Shown piece by piece: positions 1 through 8,261 of a stretch of 64,000 bases of DNA. The stretch is taken from positions 29,001-93,000 of the forward strand of contig UQZO01000008.1 of assembly GCA_900545545.1 (NCBI GenBank), in the 5' to 3' direction. Within the stretch, counting starts at the first letter, position 1, and every line of letters begins with the position of its first letter. The stretch is from an uncultured Subdoligranulum sp. Its GTDB lineage: Bacteria; Bacillota; Clostridia; Oscillospirales; Ruminococcaceae. The position numbers were made by a program, and so were the translations under genes. The notes under the pieces are model-generated. The model was given only the letters and a program-made list of their open reading frames with translations. It made no database searches and had not been told where the DNA came from.

Positions 1-57
1 AAGTTTGCGCAGCAGCCGCCCGGGCGGCATGTGCAGGGCGCGGTACAGTTGATTCAT
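1..57 (-). CDS. 5' fragment of an unidentified gene downstream of the glycosyltransferase
   Basis: An ATG at 55-57 (minus) overlaps the TGA of the glycosyltransferase gene in an ATGA arrangement and stays open to the window edge. The 19 visible residues begin MNQLYRALHMPPGRLLRK. The four-base overlap implies translational coupling, so this is probably another member of a surface-polysaccharide or glycosylation operon. Too little is visible to name it. Confidence 0.55.
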   Translation of the reverse strand, partial: MNQLYRALHMPPGRLLRKL

Positions 58-1217
58 CGTTCTTCCTTTGTATATAAGCGCAGCAGGGCGCGGGTATTTT
101 CTTCTTCACTGTAGGTACGGCGGGCCGCGGCGGCGATGGCGCCACAGTCAAACTGCATGGCCGAAAGCGCCCCCACGGCGCCCGCCAGGGCTTTGGCGTC
201 GCCGGGGGCAAAACGCAGCCCGTCGATGCCAGGGCGCACCGAGGCCCCCACGTTGCCCAGGTCGCTGGCCAGCACCGGCGTGCCCAGCATGTGGGCCTCC
301 GCCGGGACAAGGGCAAAACTCTCGTAGCAGAGGCTGGGGGCCACCACGGCGCGGCTTTCGGCCATATGGCGGTGGAGTTCCACCGGGGCCAGCTGGCCCA
401 GAAAGTGCACTTTGGGCCCGGCGTTTTCCCGCGCCCAGTCGCCCAGAGGGCCCTCCCCTGCCACCAGCAGGTCGGGGGCGGCGTCGCCCAGCAGCTGCCA
501 GGCTTGCAGCACGGTGCGCAGGCCTTTCAGTTCCTCCAACCGGCCGGCAAAGAGCATCTGGGGTTTGCGGTCGGCCCAGGGCAGTACCTCCCGGGGTTCC
601 ACACAGACGGGGTTGGGCTTGACCACCAGCCGGTCGGCGTCGAACATGGGGCGTTCGCGGTTGAATTCCAGCAGTTTGCGGCGGTCGAACTCGGTGAGGG
701 CCACCATCGTGACGCCCCGCCAGGTGCCGATGCGCCGGTGCAGGGCGTAGGCCGCCGCCACCACCGCCGTCTGGGCCAGGCTGCCCCGGTAGCAGCGGTG
801 GCGCAGCGCGCAGGAAAGCCCGTGATGGGGGCAGTCCTCGCAGACTTTGCCGTCCCGCAGCAGGATGCCGTTGGGGCAGAACAGCCGGAAATTGTGCAGC
901 GACTGCACCACCGGCACGCCGCTTTGCTTGGCCGCCCGCACCACGGCAGGGCTGAGCAGCAGCAGCGTGTTGTGGATGTGGATGGCGTCCGGTTTTTCCC
1001 GGGCAATGAGGGCCCGCACCTCCCCGGCGGCGCGGCGGTTCCACACCGCATGCAGGGGCAGCAGCAGCTTGGCCAGGCCGTGGGCGGCCTCCTCGTTGCT
1101 GCGCTCATACACCACCACCGTGTGGCCGTGGCGTTCCAGCTGCGCGCGCTCTGCGGCAAAAACGGCGTCCTCCCCGCCGGGCAGCCGGTAATGGCAATGG
1201 ATCAGCAGGATTTTCAC
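54..1217 (-). CDS. GT4-type glycosyltransferase
   Basis: 387 aa, GTG start preceded by AAAGGGGGA. The N-terminal half opens with a KILLIHCHYRLPGG-like strand/loop typical of the donor-independent Rossmann domain of GT-B enzymes and carries a cysteine cluster (CEDCPHHGLSC, about residues 127-137) seen in a subgroup of family 4 transferases. The C-terminal half has FAGRLEELKG and the E-x7-E nucleotide-sugar motif in ESFALVPAEAHMLGTPV (about residues 299-315). Family knowledge: such retaining enzymes move sugars from NDP-sugars onto surface polysaccharide or lipid acceptors at the cytoplasmic membrane. The acceptor and sugar cannot be told. Its stop overlaps the next gene's ATG, suggesting an operon that runs off the window. 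Confidence 0.88.
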   Translation of the reverse strand: MKILLIHCHYRLPGGEDAVFAAERAQLERHGHTVVVYERSNEEAAHGLAKLLLPLHAVWNRRAAGEVRALIAREKPDAIHIHNTLLLLSPAVVRAAKQSGVPVVQSLHNFRLFCPNGILLRDGKVCEDCPHHGLSCALRHRCYRGSLAQTAVVAAAYALHRRIGTWRGVTMVALTEFDRRKLLEFNRERPMFDADRLVVKPNPVCVEPREVLPWADRKPQMLFAGRLEELKGLRTVLQAWQLLGDAAPDLLVAGEGPLGDWARENAGPKVHFLGQLAPVELHRHMAESRAVVAPSLCYESFALVPAEAHMLGTPVLASDLGNVGASVRPGIDGLRFAPGDAKALAGAVGALSAMQFDCGAIAAAARRTYSEEENTRALLRLYTKEER

Positions 1218-1297
1218 GCCGTTTTCCCCCTTTGTGACATAGTTAGCCTATTTTGCTATTATACCCTTTTTCCCCCCTGCACGCAAGAACAGCCTAC

Positions 1298-1334
1298 AAA
1301 AAGCCGGGGCCCCGCAATCCTGCGGAACCCCGGC
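1298..1334 (-). terminator. intrinsic terminator after the DUF624 gene
   Basis: GCCGGGG (1303-1309) pairs with CCCCGGC (1328-1334), with a second block CCGCA/TGCGG inside; on the minus strand the stem is followed by five T. It ends transcription of the yesL-like gene before the glycosyltransferase. Confidence 0.75.
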
Positions 1335-1339
1335 CGAAA

Positions 1340-2119
1340 TCATTCGCCTTTGAGTTGTTCTTCGCGCATCTCTTTGACTCGCTCTTCCACATGGAAGCTC
1401 TTGTCCAGCACGGGATAGATGGCCATCAGGCTGAGCAGCGCCGGCAGCCAGGTGCCGGTGATGAGGAGCAGGATCGAACTGATGGGCCACAGCAAGATCA
1501 CCACGCCCCAGTAGACCAGCTGCCACACCACACCCAGCATGGTGCGGGGCAGATAGCCCAAAAAGAGAAAGACCGCGTTTTTGAAGGTGGTCAGGAACGG
1601 CATATCCAGCAGCGCCACCTGGGCAAAGACATACTGGGCCAGGCCCGCCAGCAGCACCGAACCCACCAGCAGCAGAACGGGCATCATGCTGCCGGATTCC
1701 TCATTCATATGGAAGAGGGTGAAGATCTGGGTAGCCAGCACCAGGCCTCCCAGGGCGCCGGGCAGCAGCGAAGCCTTGACGTTGCGCTTCCAGGCGCGGC
1801 GGTAGGTGTTCCACCAGTAGCCGGGTTCATCCCGCAGGCTGCGCAGGATGGTATCCTGCAAACCGCAGAGCTGGGGCGCCGCGATCATACCGCCCACCAG
1901 GCCGGAAAGGATCATGGGGATCAGCGCGTGGGTGAGCACCGAGAACCAGAGCCCCAGGGCAAAGGGCAGCGCGCTGAGCAGCGTGAGGAAGCTGGCCAGC
2001 CAGAAGGACGTCATATCCCGGCCCAGCACCTCCAGAAAGCGGGCCGCGCCCTTCTTGCGCGGGGTATCGGGGTCCACGCCGGGACCCGGTCGGTCATAGT
2101 GCATGTTGAACAGAGCCAT
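1340..2119 (-). CDS. YesL/DUF624 family membrane protein
   Basis: 259 aa. The N-terminal region, with NMHYDRPGPGVDPDTPRKKG then an amphipathic stretch, followed by about five to six hydrophobic segments, matches the YesL (DUF624) family. In Bacillus these sit beside carbohydrate ABC importers and are thought to be membrane accessory proteins; their biochemical role is unknown. No sugar transporter lies beside it here: upstream are the trmN6-like and Nudix genes, 19 bases away, so they may be co-transcribed. It is followed by its own terminator. Confidence 0.75.
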   Translation of the reverse strand: MALFNMHYDRPGPGVDPDTPRKKGAARFLEVLGRDMTSFWLASFLTLLSALPFALGLWFSVLTHALIPMILSGLVGGMIAAPQLCGLQDTILRSLRDEPGYWWNTYRRAWKRNVKASLLPGALGGLVLATQIFTLFHMNEESGSMMPVLLLVGSVLLAGLAQYVFAQVALLDMPFLTTFKNAVFLFLGYLPRTMLGVVWQLVYWGVVILLWPISSILLLITGTWLPALLSLMAIYPVLDKSFHVEERVKEMREEQLKGE

Positions 2120-2138
2120 CTTGTTTTTTTCTCCTTCT

Positions 2139-2819
2139 TTATTGTCCGTAGCGGGCCACGCCGGACTCGATCACCAGATCGGGTTCCAGGCGCAGGCCGG
2201 GGCGACGGCCTTTCTGCGCTTCCACCACGAAAAGCCACGGCGTGCTGCCGGGGCGCTGCCGGGCGAAAGCGAGACGTTTGGGTTCCAGCCGGGCGGCCCG
2301 CAAAGCACAAAGCGCCTCCACCAGCTGGTCGGGGCGCTGGCAAAGCACAAAGCGCCCGCCCTCCCGCAAGGCGCGGGCGGCAGCCCCCACGGCATCGGCC
2401 AGGGTACAGGTATCGGTGTGGCGGGCGGCGGCGCGCACGGGGTCGGGGCTGCGCGGACCTGCGGCAAAATAGGGCGGGTTGCAGGCGGCAAAATCGTAGG
2501 CGCCCTGCTCCGGCCCGGCGCGGCAGAAATCCCGCAGATCGGCACACAGCGGGGTGATATGCCCGGCGTCGTTTTCCTGCACCGACTGCGCGCAGAGCGC
2601 ACTGGCATCGGGGTCCAGTTCCAGCGCCGTGCAGGGACCGCGGTGCCCGGCGTCGTGCCAGATCAGTGCCACAATGCCGCAGCCGCTGCACAGGTCCAAC
2701 GCGCGCTCCCGCAGTTTGGGGGTGGCAAAACGGGCCAGCAGCAGCGCATCGCTGCCAAAGGCGGCCCCCTGTGCCGTATGTACCCGGGTGCCGTGATCCA
2801 GAATTTCGACGGAATTCAC
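2139..2819 (-). CDS. TrmN6-like tRNA1(Val) adenine-N6 methyltransferase
   Basis: 226 aa, GTG start. A class I SAM-dependent methyltransferase: a DLCSGCGIVALIW SAM-binding loop at about residues 41-53 and the catalytic NPPY motif (ACNPPYFAAG, near residue 113) that marks N6-adenine methyltransferases. The short N-terminal segment before the SAM loop matches the small-MTase group that includes E. coli TrmN6 and Bacillus YabB. Known role of that group: methylation of A37 in tRNA1(Val). The GTG overlaps the Nudix stop (GTGA, 2816-2819), so the two are translationally coupled. Confidence 0.75.
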   Translation of the reverse strand: MNSVEILDHGTRVHTAQGAAFGSDALLLARFATPKLRERALDLCSGCGIVALIWHDAGHRGPCTALELDPDASALCAQSVQENDAGHITPLCADLRDFCRAGPEQGAYDFAACNPPYFAAGPRSPDPVRAAARHTDTCTLADAVGAAARALREGGRFVLCQRPDQLVEALCALRAARLEPKRLAFARQRPGSTPWLFVVEAQKGRRPGLRLEPDLVIESGVARYGQ

Positions 2820-3355
2820 GCTTTATCGCGCAGCAGCGCGTATTTCATCAAGCCAACCTGGGTCTTGGAATCCCGGATGGTGCCGTCCAGCACCATGCCC
2901 AGGGCCTTCTCAAAGGGCATCTTGACCACATCCAGGAACTCGTCGTCGTCCAGATGCTGGCCCACGGGATGCAAGCCGGTGGCTGCCCAGACGTAGATCT
3001 TCTCGCTGTCGTAGCCTACGGTGGCGTACACCACGCCCAGATCGATAAACCGGTCGGCGGTCAGGCCGCACTCCTCGCCCAGTTCCCGCTTGGCGGCTTC
3101 AAAGGGGTCCTCCCCCGCTTCCAGCTTGCCGGCGGGCAGCTCCCAGATCTCCTCACCCATGGCGTAGCGGAACTGGCGGACCATGTAGACGTTGCCCTCG
3201 GCATCCACGGGCAGGATGCAGGCGCCGCCGTGATGGTGCACCACTTCGCGGGTGCTGGTGTTGCCGTTTTCCAGGCGGACGGTATCCAGCGTAACGCGGA
3301 TGACCCGACCATTAAAGATTTCCTTGCTTTCCAGCATGGTTTCGGTATGAGCCAT
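2816..3355 (-). CDS. Nudix hydrolase, ADP-ribose pyrophosphatase type
   Basis: 179 aa from the ATG at 3355, chosen because AAAGGAG lies just upstream; an in-frame start at 3427 has no ribosome site. The Nudix box G-x5-E-x7-R-E-L-x-E-E-x-G is complete (GKLEAGEDPFEAAKRELGEE, followed by CG). The N-terminal strand KEIFNGRVIRVTLDTVRLENG and QFRYAMGEEIWELPAG match the ADP-ribose pyrophosphatase (NudF/YqkG) group, which cleaves ADP-ribose to AMP and ribose 5-phosphate. First gene of a coupled pair with the methyltransferase. Confidence 0.88.
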   Translation of the reverse strand: MAHTETMLESKEIFNGRVIRVTLDTVRLENGNTSTREVVHHHGGACILPVDAEGNVYMVRQFRYAMGEEIWELPAGKLEAGEDPFEAAKRELGEECGLTADRFIDLGVVYATVGYDSEKIYVWAATGLHPVGQHLDDDEFLDVVKMPFEKALGMVLDGTIRDSKTQVGLMKYALLRDKA

Positions 3356-3503
3356 GATGCAATGCTCCTTTGCGGTTGTTTTTGGCATGCCCCTATTGTA
3401 CCGCAGCCGCGGGCAGGAATCAACCAAATTCTGCGGGAATCCCGCTACTTATTATAATAAGGCAAAAACTGCCGTGCAGGCCTGTTCCCCTCTTTGAGGT
3501 GGA

Positions 3504-3553
3504 TATACCAAAGCGGGGCCCGCATTGCCGCGAGCCCCGCTCTGGTTGGTATA
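3504..3553 (-). terminator. long hairpin downstream of phoU
   Basis: Two stacked stems: TATACCA (3504-3510) with TGGTATA (3547-3553), and AGCGGGGC (3512-3519) with GCCCCGCT (3534-3541). It lies 35 bases past the phoU stop. No good U-tract follows on the minus strand, so it may be a processing or stability hairpin rather than a clean terminator. Confidence 0.5.
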
Positions 3554-3588
3554 GGAAAATAAGGGAATGGTAAAAAAGGTGGCGCAGG

Positions 3589-4275
3589 TTACACGATCTT
3601 GCGCGATTTGTGCACGCCGGTCTTGAGGAACTCCACCCATTCGGCCACGTTGACGGCGTGGTCGCCCAGGCGTTCCAGGTATTTGCTGATCATGAACAGA
3701 TCCAGCGCAGTCTCGGCTTCCGCGGGATGGGCCGCAATGTACTGGGCGATCTCGGTGCTGATCTTGCTGAACATGGCATCGCAGTCATCGTCCTTGGCAA
3801 TGACCTGCGCCGCCATGGACAGGTCCACCTGCACATAGGCGCCGATGGCGTCCTTGACCATGCGCAGGGCGACTTCGCCCATCTTGTCCAGGTCATCCAT
3901 CACGCCCACGGTGCGGGCCCCTTCGGGGTGCAGGTGCAGCGTGATCTCTGCGATATCGCTGGCCTGATCGGCAATGCGCTCGATATCGGTGACCATCTTC
4001 AGCGCGGTGGAAACCTTGCGCAGGTCACCGGCCACCGGCTGCTGGCGCAAAAACAGCGTCAGGCAGCGGTGTTCGATCTCGTGTTCGGCAGCGTCGATCT
4101 CGCTGTCCCGGGCAATGACGCTGCGGGCCAGTTCGATATCGCCGTTGCGCAGGGCGGTCATGGCGCTTTCGATGGCGCCGCCCGCCGCATGGCCCATGCG
4201 GGCCAGCATCGTGTCAAGCTGCATGAGCTCGGCATCGTAAACCTTGCGGCTGCTGTAGGGCATAGTAAAAGCCAT
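3589..4275 (-). CDS. phoU: PhoU phosphate signalling protein
   Basis: 228 aa, the usual PhoU length. Two PhoU helical repeats are visible, each with the metal-binding E/D-rich pattern (ALKMVTDIERIADQASDIAE near residue 90 and ISKYLERLGDHAVNVAEWVE near residue 200). PhoU links PstB activity to the PhoR kinase and damps Pho signalling and phosphate uptake. It is the last gene of pstSCAB-phoU, 15 bases after pstB. Confidence 0.95.
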   Translation of the reverse strand: MAFTMPYSSRKVYDAELMQLDTMLARMGHAAGGAIESAMTALRNGDIELARSVIARDSEIDAAEHEIEHRCLTLFLRQQPVAGDLRKVSTALKMVTDIERIADQASDIAEITLHLHPEGARTVGVMDDLDKMGEVALRMVKDAIGAYVQVDLSMAAQVIAKDDDCDAMFSKISTEIAQYIAAHPAEAETALDLFMISKYLERLGDHAVNVAEWVEFLKTGVHKSRKIV

Positions 4276-4290
4276 AATGTTCTCCTTCCA

Positions 4291-5043
4291 TCAACCGAAA
4301 CGGCCGGAGATGTAATCTTCGGTGCGCTTGTCAACCGGCGTTGCAAAAACGCTCTCGGTGGGGCCCATCTCCACCAGTTCGCCCAGCAGGAAGAAGGCCG
4401 TCTTATCGGAGATACGGGCTGCCTGCTGCATGTTGTGGGTGACCATGATGATGGTGTAGTTCTGTTTGAGTTCCATCGCCAGTTCCTCGACCTTGGAGGT
4501 GGAGATGGGGTCAAGAGCGGAGGTGGGTTCGTCCATCAGCAGCACTTCGGGCTCCACAGCCAGGGCGCGGGCGATGCAAAGGCGCTGCTGCTGGCCGCCG
4601 GACATGCCCAGGGCGCTCTTGTTCAGACGGTCCTTCACTTCGTCCCAGATGGCGGCGCCGCGCAGGGAACGCTCGACGATCTCGTCCAGCTGGGCCTTGT
4701 TGTGGATGCCGTGGGTGCGGGGGCCGTAGGCGATGTTGTCGTAGATGGACATGGGGAAGGGATTGGGTTTCTGGAACACCATGCCCACGCGCTTGCGCAG
4801 CACGTTGACGTCCATCTTGTCCTTATAGATATCCACGCCGTCCAGCAGGATGTCGCCGGAGATGCGGCAGCCTTCCACCAGGTCGTTCATCCGGTTCAGG
4901 CTTTTCAGGAAGGTGGATTTGCCGCAGCCCGAAGGGCCGATAAAGGCGGTGATCTCCTTCTCGGGGATGGAGATATTCACATCTTTCAGTGCATGGAAAC
5001 TGCCGTAATACAGGTCCATGTTCTTGACTTCAAATTTATTCAC
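4291..5043 (-). CDS. pstB: phosphate ABC transporter ATPase PstB
   Basis: 250 aa from the GTG at 5043, which has GAGGGGGA a few bases upstream and gives the normal PstB length; a TTG at 5064 would extend it. Walker A GPSGCGKST, signature MSGGQQQR and Walker B VLLMDEPTSALDP are all intact. It powers phosphate import through PstC/PstA and starts 17 bases after the pstA stop. Confidence 0.95.
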   Translation of the reverse strand: MNKFEVKNMDLYYGSFHALKDVNISIPEKEITAFIGPSGCGKSTFLKSLNRMNDLVEGCRISGDILLDGVDIYKDKMDVNVLRKRVGMVFQKPNPFPMSIYDNIAYGPRTHGIHNKAQLDEIVERSLRGAAIWDEVKDRLNKSALGMSGGQQQRLCIARALAVEPEVLLMDEPTSALDPISTSKVEELAMELKQNYTIIMVTHNMQQAARISDKTAFFLLGELVEMGPTESVFATPVDKRTEDYISGRFG

Positions 5044-5060
5044 GGTAGGTCCCCCTCGTT

Positions 5061-5975
5061 TCAATGTTTGGCCAGTTTGCCGGCGATGAAGCTGGACAGG
5101 CAGTTGATGGCAAGCACCAGAACCAGCAGCACCACGGCGGTGCCGTAGGTCTCGTTCACATGCAGGCCCTCGCTGGAGAGCAGGTACATGTGCACGGCCA
5201 GGGTGCGGGTGGAGCTGAAGACGCTTTCGGGGATCTTGGCCACCGAGCTGGCGGTGTAGATCAGGGCAGCGGTCTCGCCCACGATACGGCCGGTGGCCAG
5301 GATGATGCCGGACAGGATGCCGGGCATGGCGCTGGGCAGCACGATGGTAAAGACGGTGCGCAGCTTGCCGGCGCCCAGGCCGAAGGAGCCTTCCCGGTAG
5401 GAATCGGGCACGGCGATGAGGGCTTCCTCAGTGGTGCGCATGATGACAGGCAGCACCATGATGGCCAGCGTAAAGGCACCGGCGATGAGGCTGTAGCCCC
5501 ACTGGAGCTGGGTGACGAAGAAAAGCATGCCGAACAGGCCGTAGACGATGGAGGGGATGCCCTGCAGCGTCTCGGTGGTAACGCGGACCACCCGCACCAG
5601 CTTGTTGCCGCGCTTGGCGTACTCCACCAGCCAGATGGCGGCGAAGATGCCCAGGGGCGTGGCGATGACCAGCGCAAAGGCGGTCATGAGCACGGTGTTG
5701 ATGAGGGCGGGCATGAGGGAAACGTTCTCGGAGTTATATTCCCACTCAAACAGGGAGGGCTTGAGGTTGGGAATACCCATGACGAGGATGTAGCCGATGA
5801 GGAAGAGCAGCACCGCCGCGGTGAGCAGGGCGGCGATGCGCACCAGCCACCGCAGGATACCTGCCTGGACCCGGGCGGAAGTCCGGTTGCGGTTGCCTGC
5901 GGGGAAAACCGTCCGGGGGTTGACCCGGCTCAGACCGGCAGCCTTTTCGCCGCCGTTTGCAGTGATCTCAGGCAT
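5061..5975 (-). CDS. pstA: phosphate ABC transporter permease PstA
   Basis: 304 aa with six predicted membrane helices; a 40-residue polar N-terminal tail precedes helix 1. The EAA loop (ALIAVPDSYREGSFGLGAGK) is the ATPase contact typical of PstA. Its start overlaps the pstC stop by eight bases, so the permeases are translationally coupled. Forms the transmembrane channel with PstC. Confidence 0.94.
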   Translation of the reverse strand: MPEITANGGEKAAGLSRVNPRTVFPAGNRNRTSARVQAGILRWLVRIAALLTAAVLLFLIGYILVMGIPNLKPSLFEWEYNSENVSLMPALINTVLMTAFALVIATPLGIFAAIWLVEYAKRGNKLVRVVRVTTETLQGIPSIVYGLFGMLFFVTQLQWGYSLIAGAFTLAIMVLPVIMRTTEEALIAVPDSYREGSFGLGAGKLRTVFTIVLPSAMPGILSGIILATGRIVGETAALIYTASSVAKIPESVFSSTRTLAVHMYLLSSEGLHVNETYGTAVVLLVLVLAINCLSSFIAGKLAKH

Positions 5976-6870
5976 TCTTGCTGCCCCCTTTCACGATGCT
6001 GAAGCAGAGGTTGATGAGAAGAATGAAAACGAAGAGTACGACGCCGGTGGCAATGAGCGCCTCACGATGGAGGTCGGCGGCATAGCCCATCTCGATGACG
6101 ATGTTGGAGGTCATCGTGCGCAGACCCTGGAACAGGCCCTTGGGCATCCAGGTCTGGTTGCCGGCCACCATGACCACGGCCATGGTCTCGCCGATGGCGC
6201 GGCCGATGCCCAGGATGACCGCCGAAAGCACACCGCTCTTGGCGGCGGGCAGCACGGCGAAAAAGACGCTGCGCTCGTGGGTGGCGCCCAGGGCCAGGCT
6301 GCCCTCGTAGTAGCTGGCGGGCACGGCATCCAGGCTGGCCTTGCTGACCGTGATGATGGTGGGCAGGATCATGATGCCCAGCAGCACCGCAGCGGTGAAC
6401 AGGCTCATGCCCTTGCCGCTTTTAACGCCCAGCACATCCTTGAAGAAATCGCTCTTGACCATGGCCTGCACGGCGGGCACCATGACCACCATGCCGAAGA
6501 AGCCGTACACCACCGAGGGGATGCCTGCCAGCAGCTGGACCGCGGGCAGCATGACCTTGTTGACAGCGGGGGAAGCAAACTTGGACATGTAGATGGCGGT
6601 GAGCAGGCCGATGGGCACGCCCACGATGATGGCGCCGGCGGTGACGTAGATGGAGCCCAGGATCATGGGCAGGATGCCGTAGATATCGTTGCCGGGCTTC
6701 CAGGTGGTGCCCAGCAGGAAATCCAGCGGGCCGATCTTGAAGATGGTGGGCAGGCCGTTGGCGAACAAAAAGATACAGATCAGCGCGACGGCCAGAATCG
6801 AGATGCAGGCACAGGCGGTAAATACGCCCTGCATGACCCGTTCCCGGGTCTTGGCAGTTTTCGTTTTCAT
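5968..6870 (-). CDS. pstC: phosphate ABC transporter permease PstC
   Basis: 300 aa from the ATG at 6870 (MKTKTAKTRERVMQG), preceded by AAGGAG and AGGAAA; an in-frame ATG at 6942 lies in a region without a ribosome site. Six membrane helices and an EAA loop (ASLDAVPASYYEGSLALGAT). Conserved PstC stretches such as GIPIGLLTAIY-like and LAGIPSVVYGFFG are present. Partner of PstA; 110 bases after the pstS stop. Confidence 0.94.
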   Translation of the reverse strand: MKTKTAKTRERVMQGVFTACACISILAVALICIFLFANGLPTIFKIGPLDFLLGTTWKPGNDIYGILPMILGSIYVTAGAIIVGVPIGLLTAIYMSKFASPAVNKVMLPAVQLLAGIPSVVYGFFGMVVMVPAVQAMVKSDFFKDVLGVKSGKGMSLFTAAVLLGIMILPTIITVSKASLDAVPASYYEGSLALGATHERSVFFAVLPAAKSGVLSAVILGIGRAIGETMAVVMVAGNQTWMPKGLFQGLRTMTSNIVIEMGYAADLHREALIATGVVLFVFILLINLCFSIVKGGSKNA

Positions 6871-6980
6871 TTTTCCTATACACGCTCCTTGGGGGTTCAG
6901 CGAAAAACCGTGGGGGTTCCTACCATAAAAAGCGGCTGTCACTGCCGGAGCTGCAACAGCCGTTGGGGGATTGCGGAAAC

Positions 6981-7937
6981 TTACTGGACGTCAGACCAGA
7001 CGGTGCTCTCGCCGGTGTAGATGCTCTTGATCTGATCCACGCTCAGGTCAGCGACGGTGTTGGCAGGGTTGACGACGACCGCGATGCCGTCCATGGCCAG
7101 CACGGTGGCCTGGGCACCCTCAGCAGTCTCGGTATCCTTCAGCTCACGGCTGGCCATACCCACAGTGTAGGTGCCGTCCAGAGCGCCGGTGACACCGGTG
7201 GTGGAGTCGGTGGTGAGCAGCTCAATGGTGGCGTTGGGGTTGACGGTCTTGTAGGCCTCGATGAGCTTCTCCATCAGCGGAGAGACGGAGGAAGAACCGC
7301 CTACCGTAATGCTGCCGCTGGGCTGGGTGGAGGTGAACTCGGTGCCTTCGCCGCCGATGTAGCCTTCCTCAGTGGCCAGGGCCTGGCCGTCGGGGCTCAT
7401 GCAGTAGGCGATGAAGTCGACGGCAACGGCGTCGGTGGGCTCACCGTTGGTGACGATGTTGAAGGGACGGGCCAGGGTGTAAGTACCGTTGGAAACATTC
7501 TCGGCAGTGGCTTCCACGCCGCCCACGGTGACAGCCTTGACGGTGTCGTTCAAAGAGCCCAGGCTGATGTAGCCGATGGCGGTCTCATCGTTGGCCACAG
7601 CGGTCATAACGCCGTTGGTGGAGCTCTGGATGGCGGCGGCCTCAGTGGTCATGTCCACCTTCTCGCCGGCATCGTTCTTTTCTTCCACGCCGGTCAGCTC
7701 GATGAAAGCGCCGCGGGTGCCGGAACCATCTTCACGAGAGATGACCGTGATGTCCTGATCGGCATCGAAATCGCCGGTGGCTTCGGCTTCGGTGGACTCG
7801 GCAGCTTCGCTGGTGGAAGCGGCGGTGCTCTCGGAAGCGGAAGCAGACTCGCTGGTGGAAGCGGAACCGCCGCAGGCAGCCAGGCTCAGGGCCATGGTGG
7901 CGGCCAGAACGGAAGCAACAACAGATGTACGTTTCAT
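6981..7937 (-). CDS. pstS: PstS phosphate-binding lipoprotein with circularly permuted domain order
   Basis: 318 aa; signal peptide and lipobox LAAC (Cys22), then a Ser/Thr/Glu-rich tether to about residue 58. The order of PstS motifs is reversed relative to the family. Residues 62-193 are the usual C-terminal half (ITVISREDGSGTRGAF, then AIGYISLGSL, NGTYTLARPFN, DGQALATEEGYI). Residues 208-318 are the usual N-terminal half (GSITVGGSSSVSPLMEKL, GMASRELK, IKSIYTGESTVWSDV). A linker of about 14 residues joins the old C- to the old N-terminus. Phosphate ligands of both halves are kept, so it is probably functional. First gene of pstSCAB-phoU; SD GGGAGAAG. Confidence 0.9.
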   Translation of the reverse strand: MKRTSVVASVLAATMALSLAACGGSASTSESASASESTAASTSEAAESTEAEATGDFDADQDITVISREDGSGTRGAFIELTGVEEKNDAGEKVDMTTEAAAIQSSTNGVMTAVANDETAIGYISLGSLNDTVKAVTVGGVEATAENVSNGTYTLARPFNIVTNGEPTDAVAVDFIAYCMSPDGQALATEEGYIGGEGTEFTSTQPSGSITVGGSSSVSPLMEKLIEAYKTVNPNATIELLTTDSTTGVTGALDGTYTVGMASRELKDTETAEGAQATVLAMDGIAVVVNPANTVADLSVDQIKSIYTGESTVWSDVQ

Positions 7938-8068
7938 AACTATTTCTTCTCCCTTTTTACCAAATCTCTATGTGTTCTTTTGGTGGTTTTGCTGCCCCCG
8001 TTTGTCCGGGAGCATGCTTATTGTACCGCGAACAGCTTTTTGCATCGACCATAGTGGCGTACAATCGG

Positions 8069-8125
8069 CGTAAAGAATGCGCAAAGTGAACAAAGCTTAT
8101 GTAAAGAAATTGTAAAATACGTAAA
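8069..8125 (-). promoter_or_regulatory. Pho-box-like repeats upstream of pstS
   Basis: On the minus strand TTTACA occurs at 8111-8116 and 8100-8105, eleven bases start to start (one helical turn, N5 spacing), with TTTACG at 8120-8125 and again at 8069-8074. This resembles the TTAACA-N5-TTAACA direct repeats bound by PhoP in Bacillus. It fits PhoB-dependent control of the pst operon. Confidence 0.55.
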
Positions 8126-8179
8126 AAACAGGAAAAATCCAGCCCTTTCCAGCCCCAAAAACGACGCCAGACTGCCCAT

Positions 8180-8207
8180 TTTACACAGATTTTACAAAAC
8201 CTTTACC
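8180..8207 (+). promoter_or_regulatory. triple Pho box for the Na/Pi cotransporter operon
   Basis: TTTACA (8180-8185), TTTACA (8191-8196) and TTTACC (8202-8207) are spaced exactly eleven bases start to start. The array lies 34 bases upstream of a perfect -10 TATAAT (8241-8246), and the matching -35 position (GGTTTG) is poor, as expected of an activator-dependent Pho promoter. Confidence 0.72.
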
Positions 8208-8217
8208 GTTCCCTGCT

Positions 8218-8246
8218 GGTTTGGCGGTGAAGCAATACATTATAAT
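8218..8246 (+). promoter_or_regulatory. promoter of the Na/Pi-phoB-phoR operon
   Basis: -10 TATAAT at 8241-8246 with a weak -35 GGTTTG at 8218-8223 (17 base spacer). Start of transcription near 8253. It sits just downstream of the triple Pho box. Confidence 0.65.
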
Positions 8247-8261
8247 AGAGAGCGGTATAGG

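Noticed and set aside
3610..5148. Open frame of 512 codons on the plus strand
   Set aside because: It is antisense to phoU and pstB, lacks a ribosome site and any domain, and reflects the high GC third-position bias of the real genes.
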